From the NCBI RefSeq assembly GCF_963677125.1, contig NZ_OY781882.1, forward strand, positions 3,666,501 through 3,730,500: a stretch of 64,000 nt of DNA, in the 5' to 3' direction. The notes under the pieces are model-generated. The model worked only from the letters and a program-made list of their open reading frames with translations, made no database searches and was not told the DNA's origin. A program made the translations under genes and the position numbers. Of this stretch, positions 9,072 through 17,963 are shown one piece after another. The first letter of the stretch is position 1. Each line of letters begins with the position of its first letter. Source of the stretch: an uncultured Desulfobacter sp. GTDB taxonomy: Bacteria > Desulfobacterota > Desulfobacteria > Desulfobacterales > Desulfobacteraceae.

Positions 9072-9688
9072 GAAACACTCCTGTTGTGGATAAAGGGTTT
9101 AAGATACATGGCTGTGGAAGCGATGCGGTGTTTAAGATTTGAGGCCCGCCGGTTCAGCCACCCGCTCATGTACAGCCCGGGTATGGAGATCATCAGACCG
9201 GTCTGGGTGGTCACCAGGGCCACAGAAATCCCCGAGGCCATGGCCCGGACATTCCCCGTCCCGAATACGGTGATTACATCAAAGGTCTCCATCATCCCCA
9301 CCACCGTACCCAAAAGCCCCATGAGCGGTGCCACGGCAGAGAGCACCCCGATCAAGGACAGGTATTGGTCCAGGGAGGCGGTTAGATTCATAACCGTTTC
9401 ATCCAGAATATGTTCGTCCAGATCCGGGTCGGAGACCGGGCTGCGCCGGGCTAAAAACTCCCGAATCAAAAAGGCGTTGGCACCTTTATATCTCTTTTCG
9501 GGCCACTGGTTGTTCCTGATCAGTTCCCCGGCCATGGCCCTGGGCATGTTTTTCACATAGAGGCGACGCAAAAAAAACAGGCGGTTGAAGATCAATATCC
9601 ACATCACAATGGATACGCACAAAATGGGCACCATCACCACGCCGCCGGAGCGGATATACGTGGCCATCTGGTAAAAGAATTCGTCCAT
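9065..9688 (-). CDS. exbB: ExbB/TolQ-family proton-channel subunit
   Basis: The 207-residue protein has the MotA/TolQ/ExbB layout: a first transmembrane segment near residues 12-35 (GGVVMVPILCVSIVMWILIF), a cytoplasmic loop, and two C-terminal helices carrying APLMGLLGTVVGMMETF and ALVTTQTGLMISIPGLYM. It is shorter than the neighbouring ExbB-like gene and matches the ExbB2 position of Vibrio-type TonB2 operons. It starts 12 bp after the larger ExbB-like gene and overlaps exbD by 7 bp. Confidence 0.92.
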   Translation of the reverse strand: MDEFFYQMATYIRSGGVVMVPILCVSIVMWILIFNRLFFLRRLYVKNMPRAMAGELIRNNQWPEKRYKGANAFLIREFLARRSPVSDPDLDEHILDETVMNLTASLDQYLSLIGVLSAVAPLMGLLGTVVGMMETFDVITVFGTGNVRAMASGISVALVTTQTGLMISIPGLYMSGWLNRRASNLKHRIASTAMYLKPFIHNRSVSC

Positions 9689-9700
9689 CCGGATTTTTCC

Positions 9701-11221
9701 TTAATCCAGGTTTCGGCCTGTTGTGCCGGAAGCCCCGGGGGCCTGGGCGCCGTTCCTTGCCTTGAACACCATATTGACAAAGGCCACAGACTTTTCCTCA
9801 ATGGTGCTGATCTGGGTTTCCACACGCCGGGACAACAGGGTGTGGAACAGCATAATGGGAATGGCCACGGTCAACCCGAGCATGGTGGTGACCAGGGCCT
9901 CGGAGATACCGCCGGACATCATCCTGGGGTCTCCGGCCCCGTAATAGGTGATCACATGAAAGGTGTTGATCATTCCGGTAACCGTTCCCAAAAGTCCCAT
10001 GAGCGGTGCAATGGCCGCCAGCATGCCCAGGGTGGACAAAAACCGTTCAATGGCGGGGATCTTTGCCAGAATCGCCTCCTGGAGCACATTCTCCATATCC
10101 GTGCGGGTCTGCTGTCGCGCAGGCAGGGCCTTGAGCAGGACCTGGGGAATGAAGCCCTGTTTGTTGGCCTCCATCAATTCCCGGCATGCCTGAAAGTTCC
10201 CGGATTCCATCAGCGAGGAAAGTTTCGCCATAAACGGCGCAATCCGGATCTGGTGCCGCCAGAAGAAAACCGCACGCTCCAGCAGGATAAGAGCGGCAAG
10301 TCCGAGAATGGCCAGGATGGGCCAGACAAGCGGTCCGCCCTTGGGTACCTGATCCATCAAATTCAATTCATGGGTAAACCGCCGCAGGGCACCGCCTTTG
10401 GAGATATCCACAGGCACGCATTCACTTTGCCCGGCAAGATAGGTATCAATCTGGTCAATGATTTTTTTGGAGGGCAGCTTGGACAGGGCAAAAAAACGGC
10501 TGCTTTGATCCGAATAGAGCAGAAAGCCGGCTTCCGATTCCCGACCGTCATCATCATCAAACACATAAAAAGAGGTGAAATTGCCGATAGACAAAATCCG
10601 GGCGGCCCTGTCCTTTCCCTGACGGTCCACCACCATGCCCTGGCGCAGGGACACCTCGCCTGAGGCCAGAATTTCGTCAAACAGACTATCGGACATTTGC
10701 CGGATATCATCCATGGACCAGAACCTTTCCTGGTTGATCAACGCGCTAAGAAAACTGTTCCGGTCCTTGTCAAAGGCGCTTTGGGGGCTTTGCACCAAAA
10801 GGCTGTTAAGATCCTTGGCAGAGGTTTTAACAAACCCAGCCAACTCCTTGTTCACCATCCTGGATTCTTCAAGACTGCTCTGCAATTTAGCCTGTTCGTC
10901 GGCCAGGACGTCAATTTTTTCTTCAAGACCCTTATTGGTCGTCTGAAGACGACTGTTTTTGGCTTTTAAGGTTGCAATGGCCGAAATAAGAGCAGCTTTA
11001 TCCTTTTTTATGGCTAAGGCATTTTCCCGGGCCTCGGCCTTGGCCGCCGCAAGTTCTTTTGTTGCTTTATCAGCCATATCCCGGCGTTTTTGTTCAAGGA
11101 CCGCATAGGATTTACGCATATCCGCTGCCAGGGCGTTTGATACAGGGATGAAGCCGGCAGCAGCCGTGACCAGAACCAGGCAAATCAACAAAGGAGAGGA
11201 CAGATATTTCACCGATATCAT
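9701..11221 (-). CDS. TtpC-like ExbB/MotA protein with long periplasmic N-terminal extension
   Basis: A 506-residue protein. A signal peptide (LSSPLLICLVLVTAAAGF) is followed by a coiled coil of about 100 residues rich in K, E, A and Q (residues about 30-130), a mixed region to about residue 300, a transmembrane helix (PLVWPILAILGLAALILLE), and a MotA/TolQ/ExbB domain with APLMGLLGTVTGMINTFHV. In Vibrio TonB2 systems the extended ExbB homologue TtpC has this form and is needed for uptake through that TonB. The gene overlaps the DUF3450 gene by 4 bp and precedes exbB by 12 bp. TtpC equivalence is inferred from architecture and order. Confidence 0.85.
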   Translation of the reverse strand: MISVKYLSSPLLICLVLVTAAAGFIPVSNALAADMRKSYAVLEQKRRDMADKATKELAAAKAEARENALAIKKDKAALISAIATLKAKNSRLQTTNKGLEEKIDVLADEQAKLQSSLEESRMVNKELAGFVKTSAKDLNSLLVQSPQSAFDKDRNSFLSALINQERFWSMDDIRQMSDSLFDEILASGEVSLRQGMVVDRQGKDRAARILSIGNFTSFYVFDDDDGRESEAGFLLYSDQSSRFFALSKLPSKKIIDQIDTYLAGQSECVPVDISKGGALRRFTHELNLMDQVPKGGPLVWPILAILGLAALILLERAVFFWRHQIRIAPFMAKLSSLMESGNFQACRELMEANKQGFIPQVLLKALPARQQTRTDMENVLQEAILAKIPAIERFLSTLGMLAAIAPLMGLLGTVTGMINTFHVITYYGAGDPRMMSGGISEALVTTMLGLTVAIPIMLFHTLLSRRVETQISTIEEKSVAFVNMVFKARNGAQAPGASGTTGRNLD

Positions 11222-12066
11222 TTCTGATCCTCCCTTTCCGGAACAATGGCCCCGATGGGCAGGGAGACCACCTCCATGGGCCGGTGCTTACCCGCCATCT
11301 CCACCACCGCCTCAATGGCCGGCACCCGGGTTTTGTTCAGGGTGTGCCATTGATTGTTTGCCACATCAAAAATCCCTGCGCTTTCACGGTCCAGGGCCAG
11401 AAAGAACAATGCCACCCGGCCCATGCGGAAAATATCGGCAAGGACCTGAGTACCGTCCACAACAATTTTTTCCCGGTACACTTCCACGGTGTTGCCGTAT
11501 TCGGCCTCCACAAACAGGGCTTCCATCATTTTTCTGTATTTCTCAGCAATGGTGATCTCCGGATCATCCAGGATCACGGTCAGCCGGGCCAGCCGATCTT
11601 TGCGTTCCCGGGATAAAAACGGGGCGTCGGCGGCCACAAGGGATTTTAGGCGTTCAAGCTGTTCTTTAAGAAACGGCGCCAGTTCAGTTCTGATCCGCTG
11701 AGCCTCCTCTTTTTCCCGGGTAAGATCCTGAGTCGATTTTGCGAGTTCCCCAAGCTTTTGGGTCAAATTTTTCTTGGCAAAGGCAAGCTGTTCATTTTCC
11801 GCTTCCAAGCGGTCATATTCCTCTGCAAGTTTCCGGCGTTGGGCATCCCATTTTTCCCGAGCCGCCTGGGTGGCCTGGCGGGTATCCACGGCCTTGTCAA
11901 CCGGGGCTTCAATATCCTTTGACACGGATACCTGGGCATTGGCTGCAGATCCAATCCATACCGGGAATATGAACAGACAGGCCATGACAGCGCCTTTCAG
12001 CCAAATCTTGCTGTAACCCCGGGAACTCTTATTCTTTTTACGTCCCATTATCTTCCCTTTCATCAA
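11218..12066 (-). CDS. DUF3450-family exported coiled-coil protein
   Basis: The 282-residue protein starts with basic residues and a signal segment (GAVMACLFIFPVWIGSAANA) and continues as a long charged coiled coil (residues about 55-140). The rest has the DUF3450 signature: PFLSRERKDRLARL, ITIAEKYRKMMEALFVEAEY and a terminal region ending near IGAIVPER. DUF3450 proteins are habitually encoded just before TtpC-ExbB-ExbD-TonB-TPR cassettes, as here. The molecular role is unknown; a periplasmic partner of the extended ExbB is the usual guess. Its stop overlaps the TtpC-like start (ATGA). Confidence 0.85.
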   Translation of the reverse strand: MMKGKIMGRKKNKSSRGYSKIWLKGAVMACLFIFPVWIGSAANAQVSVSKDIEAPVDKAVDTRQATQAAREKWDAQRRKLAEEYDRLEAENEQLAFAKKNLTQKLGELAKSTQDLTREKEEAQRIRTELAPFLKEQLERLKSLVAADAPFLSRERKDRLARLTVILDDPEITIAEKYRKMMEALFVEAEYGNTVEVYREKIVVDGTQVLADIFRMGRVALFFLALDRESAGIFDVANNQWHTLNKTRVPAIEAVVEMAGKHRPMEVVSLPIGAIVPEREDQK

Positions 12067-12110
12067 CCTTAACGTCGCGAAACTAACTCTCCCTTATACC
12101 AAGAATCCGG

Positions 12111-12740
12111 TTATTTCCAAAGCCGTATCCATCGGCCATCCGATTCTATGGGCGCAGAGAAACGGGGTATACCCACATCTTTTAAAATTTGATCAAAATC
12201 ACGGCGTTTCAATATCTGCCAGGGATCGTCCGGGCCGCCGGGTCGGCGTCTTTTGCCGGCCGGTCCGGAAAACCCGTCCTTTTTCATATTCCGTTCAAAC
12301 TGTTTGCGCATCTCAGGGGTTCCCCTGCCGCCGCCCACAAAGGCTTTTCCATTGGGAGCCAGTACCCGATAAATTTCCGACAATGCTTTGCCCGGATCTT
12401 TCCAGAATGGAATGGACCCGCGGCTGATCACAAGGTCCATGCACTCATCCGGCAAAGGAATCTTATGGACGTCTGCCTGCAGGGTTTGGGCCCTGTTCTC
12501 AAGGCCGTCTTCAACGATATGGGCGTCTGCCTTTTCAAGCATTTCAGTCGAGATATCCAAAAAGGTAAATTCAAGATCGGTGATCCCGGCAAGGGCCAGA
12601 CCAAGATACCCGCCGCCGCATCCGGCATCAAGGCAGCAGCCCGATACCACGCAGGTTTCATCTTTTATTTTCTTTGCGTAATATTCATACAAAGGGGCGT
12701 TTTTTCCCCTGGCTGAACGGTCATATTTTGTAACATCCAT
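12111..12740 (-). CDS. Class I SAM-dependent methyltransferase
   Basis: The 209-residue protein has the Rossmann methyltransferase motifs: motif I LDAGCGGGYLG (residues about 37-47), acidic strand end FLDIST, motif III region with LQADVHKIPLPDECMD and ISRGSIPFWKDP, and a YRVLAPNGKAFVGGG strand. The C-terminus has a basic, glycine-rich loop (AGKRRRPGGPDDP). It starts 18 bp after the radical SAM fusion gene and lies inside the TonB uptake run, so it may act on the same substrate or cofactor; the target cannot be read from sequence. The ribosome site (CAGGAGATAAAAA before ATG) is good. Confidence 0.82.
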   Translation of the reverse strand: MDVTKYDRSARGKNAPLYEYYAKKIKDETCVVSGCCLDAGCGGGYLGLALAGITDLEFTFLDISTEMLEKADAHIVEDGLENRAQTLQADVHKIPLPDECMDLVISRGSIPFWKDPGKALSEIYRVLAPNGKAFVGGGRGTPEMRKQFERNMKKDGFSGPAGKRRRPGGPDDPWQILKRRDFDQILKDVGIPRFSAPIESDGRWIRLWK

Positions 12741-12758
12741 TTTTTATCTCCTGTATGG

Positions 12759-14549
12759 TTATGCCCACTGCCATTCCCTGTCCGGCTTGCTGAACGACCG
12801 GTTAACATGGGGCAATGAAAAGTCCATCTGGTAAAATTTTCGGTAAAATTGTTTAGCCTCTTGCATAACATTAAAATTAAATATTTCCGGGTGCAGCACA
12901 TTGGCCATGAACATCAATCCCAGAATCCAGCGGGGACTGCCGAAATCCCACCCCGGGGAGGGGGGCGTATAAATCTGTTCGTTTTTCACCGCATTGACCT
13001 GAATGTCCAATTGCAGGCACTCTTCACAAAAATCGGTCACAGAGTTGGAAATAAACGCTGAAATGAAAATGACATCAGGATTAAGCGCGACCAATCGTTC
13101 CTTTGTAAAATTCCTGCCGGGCCGCCCGACTGAATCCATGGATTTGTTCACACTGATCCCCCCGGCCGTTTCCACCAACTGGTTTTCCAATCTTTCGTGA
13201 TTAATATAAAAAAGCGGCTTTGCCATGGTGTAGTAGACCCGCGGCAAATGGGTCGCCATTGACACACCGGCGTTGATATATGCAAGTTTTTCTTCCAAAA
13301 AGTCGGCCAGCCCTTCCGCAGATTCGGCTGCATCGGCAATTTTACCGAAACGCCGGACTGTTTCAATATAGGTCCGGGGGGTTTGAATACCATGATGCAG
13401 TTTTTTTAAGCCCCCCCTTTCAAGAAGCGATTCCCAGGCCTTTGCCAATTTTCTTTTGTCACGCACGCCCATGGCAATCAACATGGCTTCCACAATTTCC
13501 AGGGCACGGGTAAACGGATACCCGCCTTCAAAATCACCTTCCTGAAAGGCGGAATCCGAGGATGCCCCGATCATGTTCAGATCACACCGGCATTGGGGGC
13601 ATTGACCATTGTTCTCGGATGCCGGGGGTACGCCATAGGGTTTTGCGCCCATGGGACCGTAAAAATTGCGCCTGTAAACCGTCAGGTTGCATTCGGGGCA
13701 GGTAGTATGAAGCAGTTCGGTGCCCGGGGTATTGAACAGGTAGACAAAGGGCAGTATTTTGCGAAGCGTTGTACAGAACTCTTCGGCCTCACATACCGTG
13801 GGTTCCTGTGAAATATCCGCATTTTCAAAGGGAATAAACCGCATCACCTGAAACGGGATGGCCGGGGAGATCTGTGAAATAAACATGGCCAAGTCCGTCA
13901 GTTCTTCAGCATTGTCTTTCATCAGGATGGCTGAAATCTCAACATGGACACCCGAAGAAACAAGAAACCGGATGTTGCGCAAAACCGGCGCGACTCCGGA
14001 GGAGGCCCCACACCGATAATAGGCGGTGTCAAAAAAACCTTTCATGCCGACATTGATGAAATTCAGATACGGTGTGATCTGAGCCAGGGCGTTTTCAGTA
14101 AAATAGGTATTTGAAGAACACCCCACCTGAAGCCCTTTGGAACGGGCCAGTTTTGCAACACGCAGGAACGTCGGAAAAGAGGCTAACGGATCATTCATTA
14201 AAAATGCAATCCCCATGCACTTTTCCTGAATCGCTCTTTCAACGATCTGTTCCGGCGTCAAGGTTTGAAAGACTTTGCTGTCCCGGGGCATTTCCCTGAC
14301 AATGGTGGTGGAAATACAGCCCGGGCAATTGAAATTGCAGCCGGTGGTGCTGATCTGGAGGAACTTCCCTCCGGGGAAATAGTGCAGAATGGGCATGGTT
14401 TCAATGGAGATGGGACAGGCAACCAGGTACTGGTCGGCGAACCGCTCTTCAATGCGCCCGTTTTTTTGTTCGTACATGCCGCAAACGCCGGTTTTTCCTT
14501 CGGCGAGAACGCAGCCCTGTTCACAGATATGACAGTTCAAATTTGCCAC
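12759..14549 (-). CDS. Radical SAM enzyme (AmrS/PflA-like) fused to class III substrate-binding-protein lobe
   Basis: The 596-residue protein starts at GTG 14549 behind an AAAAGG site. Residues 1-330 resemble AmrS/pyruvate-formate-lyase-activase-like proteins: an N-terminal cysteine set (C6, C9, C13, C23), then the [4Fe-4S] motif C71-N-F-N-C75-P-G-C78 after FPGGKFLQISTTG. Two CxxC pairs (CPEC and CPQC) near residues 280-330 look like a zinc ribbon. From about residue 380 the chain changes to the helical linker and C-terminal lobe of a FecB/BtuF-type binding protein (VYYTMAKPLFYIN, VETAGGISVN, ALNPDVIFISAF, NEQIYTPPSPGWDFGSPRW). There is no signal peptide, so this half-PBP should sit in the cytoplasm. 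The ligand may be whatever the neighbouring ABC transporter imports. The domain split is my reading from motifs. Confidence 0.8.
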   Translation of the reverse strand: MANLNCHICEQGCVLAEGKTGVCGMYEQKNGRIEERFADQYLVACPISIETMPILHYFPGGKFLQISTTGCNFNCPGCISTTIVREMPRDSKVFQTLTPEQIVERAIQEKCMGIAFLMNDPLASFPTFLRVAKLARSKGLQVGCSSNTYFTENALAQITPYLNFINVGMKGFFDTAYYRCGASSGVAPVLRNIRFLVSSGVHVEISAILMKDNAEELTDLAMFISQISPAIPFQVMRFIPFENADISQEPTVCEAEEFCTTLRKILPFVYLFNTPGTELLHTTCPECNLTVYRRNFYGPMGAKPYGVPPASENNGQCPQCRCDLNMIGASSDSAFQEGDFEGGYPFTRALEIVEAMLIAMGVRDKRKLAKAWESLLERGGLKKLHHGIQTPRTYIETVRRFGKIADAAESAEGLADFLEEKLAYINAGVSMATHLPRVYYTMAKPLFYINHERLENQLVETAGGISVNKSMDSVGRPGRNFTKERLVALNPDVIFISAFISNSVTDFCEECLQLDIQVNAVKNEQIYTPPSPGWDFGSPRWILGLMFMANVLHPEIFNFNVMQEAKQFYRKFYQMDFSLPHVNRSFSKPDREWQWA

Positions 14550-14579
14550 GATAATTTTTCCTTTTTTTTTATTTTTTAA

Positions 14580-14667
14580 ATGATGATGCCAACGCCGGGT
14601 CCATACAAATGCAGTCGTCCCGGTAGACCGCTAAATATGGCCGAACCAACCGGCGTTGGATCATCAT
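14580..14667. repeat. Long imperfect inverted repeat between receptor and radical SAM genes
   Basis: Left arm 14580-14598 (ATGATGATGCCAACGCCGG) pairs with right arm 14650-14667 apart from one bulged base, around a 51-nt loop that itself can pair near its ends (GGTCCATA with TATGGCC). It fills most of the 127-bp gap between the receptor stop and the radical SAM start. Neither strand has a U-run after the stem, so it is not a typical intrinsic terminator. It could set relative expression by stabilising or processing the polycistronic message. Confidence 0.55.
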
Positions 14668-14676
14668 AGCTATATT

Positions 14677-16794
14677 TTAAAATGAGAAAGAGACTTCCAT
14701 ACCAAGGGTCCGCCCGCGGTCCGGGTAAAATCCTGTCACGTAGCGTGTGGAATAGTTTTCGTCTCCCAGGTTCCGCCCGAAAATTGCCACGGACATGAGC
14801 ATATTACGCAAGACAAAATCCCGGGAAATGTTGGCATCCACCCGGGTATATCCACCCAGGCCGCCGGATGAAGCGGTTCCCATGGCACTGCGGGTATTGG
14901 TCCATTCATCCACTTGTTTAACGGACAGGTTAAACCGGTAGGCGTTCCAGTGATGGGTCAGGGTCAGTCCGAAAATGTCCTCGGGGATTGAAAGGGCAAT
15001 GGCATCGGTGGTGACGCCGTCGCTGGTACTTTCACTTTTGAGAATCCGGGTCCAGCTGGCCTTATAGAAGGTGTTTTCTAAAATACGGCCTTGAATCGCC
15101 AATTCTATCCCCTGCCGCAGTTCATCCGACTCGGTGTAATAGTAATAGGTGCCGCTATCCAATTCATAGGTGTCGGAGGTAGCGCTTTTTTCATTTTCCG
15201 TATCAATGTTAAACCAGGTCAATGTCGGATTAAAAAACGAAGCGATCTTTACGCCCAGGCCGATTTCAATACGTTCCTGCTTTTCTGCATGGGGTGTTGC
15301 ATCGTCTTCCAGCCGCACGTCAAAATCACCGGATGTGCCCTGATCCCCGTAAAGATACCGGCCGTCCAGGGTCACCCGGTCCGTCACCTTCCAATGGGCA
15401 CCCAGAGCAAACACTTTTGCCGGGGCCATATCCACATCATTGTTGGCATCATCATTGGCCAGACTTTCACTCCTGGCGGACGTGGAATTATCAATATGTT
15501 TTTCATCCCAGCGTCCGCCGGCATCCAGGATCAGCTTTCCATTGAAAAGAGACTGCTCCACCGAGGCTGAAAACCCGGCAATCGTTGTGTCATACCGATT
15601 GTAGCCGGTTTTGCAGTTGGGGCCGTATCCCGTGCTGTTGGAGCTCTGGAACCCCAATTGAACCAGGGTATCACCAAATTTCGCATTATGCCGCAAACCG
15701 AACCCGGATGTATCCTCCCGGTACACGTCCTTATCCGTGACGCTTGTGTCTGTGAAGGTGCCGTTATGCTCATTTTGTTCATAATCGGTTTTAAATACAT
15801 TAAAAAGCGTGACCTGATTCTTTGTCCACTGCAGGCTCCCATCCGCCGAAAGCACCCTGATTTTCAAAGGATCGTAATACCATTGTGCATCGTCCAGGCT
15901 CCCATCTTCATAAACCCCGCGCTGCATTTCAAACCGTCCGGTATCCTGGTACACCATCATGTTGAGGCTGAATTTTCCTGTGGAGAATCCGCCATTAGCC
16001 ATTCCCCCATAGGACTCTTGTCCGTCAAACCAGGTCTCCTGGCTTGACCGGTCTATTTTAGAGCCCAGGACACCGACATATGCCTCGGTACCGGCTGCGT
16101 TCTTCATGCGGGTGCCGACATACAAATCTGCGGAATAGCCGACCGGATGACCGCCAACGGCCTTCTCTACGGATGTGCGCAAGGTGCCTTCGGTTTTTTC
16201 CGGCTGCCGGGTTCGGATGATGATGAACCCGGTGTTGACGCCCGATCCCGAGCTGGATGAACCGATGGGGATCATGGGTCCCAGGGTGAGGGATGTGGCG
16301 CCCCTGACGATTTTCAGCTCTTCAATGGAGGCCACCGGAAATTTATAGAGAATCCGGTTAACGGATTTGGGTAAAACGGCCCCGTCGACGATGTAGGTAA
16401 AACTTCCGCCGCCTCTCATTTTAATGGAATACGGGCTTTTCCGACCCTGGTATGTGATATTGACCCCGACCGCCTTGTCGATCAGATCGTTCAGGTCCTT
16501 TGGTTTAAAATTTTTAATATCCTCCCGGGTGAACACCTCCGTGGCAAACTCGGTACTGGCTTCGGTCCGATAGGGATTGGTCAGGCTGTCGGGTTGAAGA
16601 TCAGGACGGGTTGATCTTTTTGACCCTGTCACGGTGAGCGGTTCTAATTCCTGAATGTCTGTTTGGGTATCTTCGTCTCCGGTTTCATCCCCCATTGCAT
16701 AGGGTGTATTTAAAATCAGGGCGACCATCAAACAGACCGCAAGAAACATATTTTTTTTTAATTTCATTTGGCTAAAACTCATCAATCTTCTCAT
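14677..16794 (-). CDS. TonB-dependent outer-membrane receptor
   Basis: I choose ATG 16794 because it follows GAAGGAAGAAAG; an upstream in-frame start at 16821 has no such site. The 705-residue product has a signal peptide ending near PYAMGDE, a TonB-box-like segment (ELEPLTVTGS), a plug domain (NDLIDKAVGVNITYQGRKS, GGGSFTYIVDG, EELKIVRGATSLTLG), and a long beta-barrel ending in the aromatic C-terminus GRTLGMEVSFSF. It should bind an external ligand and import it using the TonB system encoded in the same run. It lies between the binding-protein and radical SAM genes. No residue points to a specific ligand; iron complexes, tetrapyrroles and corrinoids are the usual choices. Confidence 0.92.
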   Translation of the reverse strand: MRRLMSFSQMKLKKNMFLAVCLMVALILNTPYAMGDETGDEDTQTDIQELEPLTVTGSKRSTRPDLQPDSLTNPYRTEASTEFATEVFTREDIKNFKPKDLNDLIDKAVGVNITYQGRKSPYSIKMRGGGSFTYIVDGAVLPKSVNRILYKFPVASIEELKIVRGATSLTLGPMIPIGSSSSGSGVNTGFIIIRTRQPEKTEGTLRTSVEKAVGGHPVGYSADLYVGTRMKNAAGTEAYVGVLGSKIDRSSQETWFDGQESYGGMANGGFSTGKFSLNMMVYQDTGRFEMQRGVYEDGSLDDAQWYYDPLKIRVLSADGSLQWTKNQVTLFNVFKTDYEQNEHNGTFTDTSVTDKDVYREDTSGFGLRHNAKFGDTLVQLGFQSSNSTGYGPNCKTGYNRYDTTIAGFSASVEQSLFNGKLILDAGGRWDEKHIDNSTSARSESLANDDANNDVDMAPAKVFALGAHWKVTDRVTLDGRYLYGDQGTSGDFDVRLEDDATPHAEKQERIEIGLGVKIASFFNPTLTWFNIDTENEKSATSDTYELDSGTYYYYTESDELRQGIELAIQGRILENTFYKASWTRILKSESTSDGVTTDAIALSIPEDIFGLTLTHHWNAYRFNLSVKQVDEWTNTRSAMGTASSGGLGGYTRVDANISRDFVLRNMLMSVAIFGRNLGDENYSTRYVTGFYPDRGRTLGMEVSFSF

Positions 16795-16834
16795 CTTTCT
16801 TCCTTCATTTTCTTTTGACAACGGTGTTGTCTTG

Positions 16835-17872
16835 TCAACTCCTTATCAGCGAGAGTAGTTCAGCTTCGGTTAGGTCATAGTGGTAAAACAGGGAGAAAAA
16901 GGTCTTCACCCTTGTTTTGGCCCAGGTTTCCGGGAAACTTTCCGGATAAAGCACATGGGCTGTCCAGGGAATACCCACAATGCGGTTGACCCCGGGCGGA
17001 CGGTCGAACCAGTTGAAAGGCATCCTTGGGGCGCAATGGACTCGGTGGTTTTGGACAGCAGGCACCTTTTTCCATGTTCCATCTTCATAGGCGTGCCGGA
17101 CAAATTCGGGACTTGTGGTAATGATGATATCAGGATGCCACATCAGTACCGATTCCATGGTCACCTGGGTCATGCCGCGGCCGGATGCGATTTTACACTG
17201 GGCTACGTTGATGCCGCCGCACACCTCAATCAACTGAGAATGACAGGAACCGGGCGGATCTGTGGCCAGCCCGTTCTCTTTTTCAGCATAATAGACCCTT
17301 CTTTTATTCTTTTCGGCAATGCCGGACACCTTTTGCTGCACCTCCTGCAACACATTTTGGTAGTAGTCGACCAGCGCCCTGCCCCGCTCCGGCACACCAA
17401 GAATCTCTCCCATAAACGCCAGGGTCTGGGCATAACCAACCGCGTCTCTCGTATTGTCCACGCAGACAACCGGGATGGTGCCGAACTTTTCTTGAACCAG
17501 GTCGACCCTTGAAGAATCGGTGCCGGCCTCGTATGACGTAAACACCAGGTCGGGGTGCGCTGCAATATAAGCTTCATAGTTGCTAACCCGGCGTCCCCAA
17601 CCCAGCACGGGGATATGCCGAAATTTTTCCGGGATATACTTTTGGGCTTGCCCGGCTGGGGAAAAGAACCATCCGCCCAACTTTTCCGGCGCAATCATGT
17701 AGACAAATGTCGACGGCGGCGGAGAGGTGGCCAGTACTTTGGTTATGTTTGCCGGTATCTTTACTTTCCGGCCGGCCATATCCGTTATCTCCCGGCATGA
17801 TCCGGCAACCGGGAAGAGGCCTGTCAGCATCAATACGCTGATAAAAACGATTAATTTTCGAATCACTATCAT
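16835..17872 (-). CDS. ABC transporter periplasmic substrate-binding protein (FecB/BtuF class)
   Basis: The start at ATG 17872 follows AAAGGTGAAAGGAAG and opens into a signal peptide (RKLIVFISVLMLTGLFPVAG). The 345-residue mature form begins ITDMAGRKVKIPANITKVLA, the usual opening of class III binding proteins, followed by EAYIAAHPDLVFTSYEAG, the helical linker, and the second lobe (VCGGINVAQ, WHPDIIITTSPE, NHRVHCAPR). The second lobe resembles the C-terminal part of the radical SAM fusion two genes away. It should hand the receptor's ligand to the FecCD-type permease. Gaps are 91 bp to the ATPase gene and 40 bp to the receptor gene. Confidence 0.9.
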   Translation of the reverse strand: MIVIRKLIVFISVLMLTGLFPVAGSCREITDMAGRKVKIPANITKVLATSPPPSTFVYMIAPEKLGGWFFSPAGQAQKYIPEKFRHIPVLGWGRRVSNYEAYIAAHPDLVFTSYEAGTDSSRVDLVQEKFGTIPVVCVDNTRDAVGYAQTLAFMGEILGVPERGRALVDYYQNVLQEVQQKVSGIAEKNKRRVYYAEKENGLATDPPGSCHSQLIEVCGGINVAQCKIASGRGMTQVTMESVLMWHPDIIITTSPEFVRHAYEDGTWKKVPAVQNHRVHCAPRMPFNWFDRPPGVNRIVGIPWTAHVLYPESFPETWAKTRVKTFFSLFYHYDLTEAELLSLIRS

Positions 17873-17963
17873 CTTCCTTTCACCTTTAAATTTTTGGGCT
17901 TGGTCATAACATCGGCCACAATGTAGGTTGGTATGGTCCCAAATATGATCAAACCCCAATTTT

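Noticed and set aside
9842..10663. 273-codon open frame on the plus strand
   Set aside because: It is the shadow of the TtpC-like gene, histidine- and glycine-rich with no family features and no ribosome site. Similar shadows at 16880-17512, 15091-15570 and 6949-7608 were rejected for the same reason.
14580..14667. Intrinsic terminator between receptor and radical SAM genes
   Set aside because: The stem is followed by A-rich sequence on the minus strand and no U-run on the plus strand.
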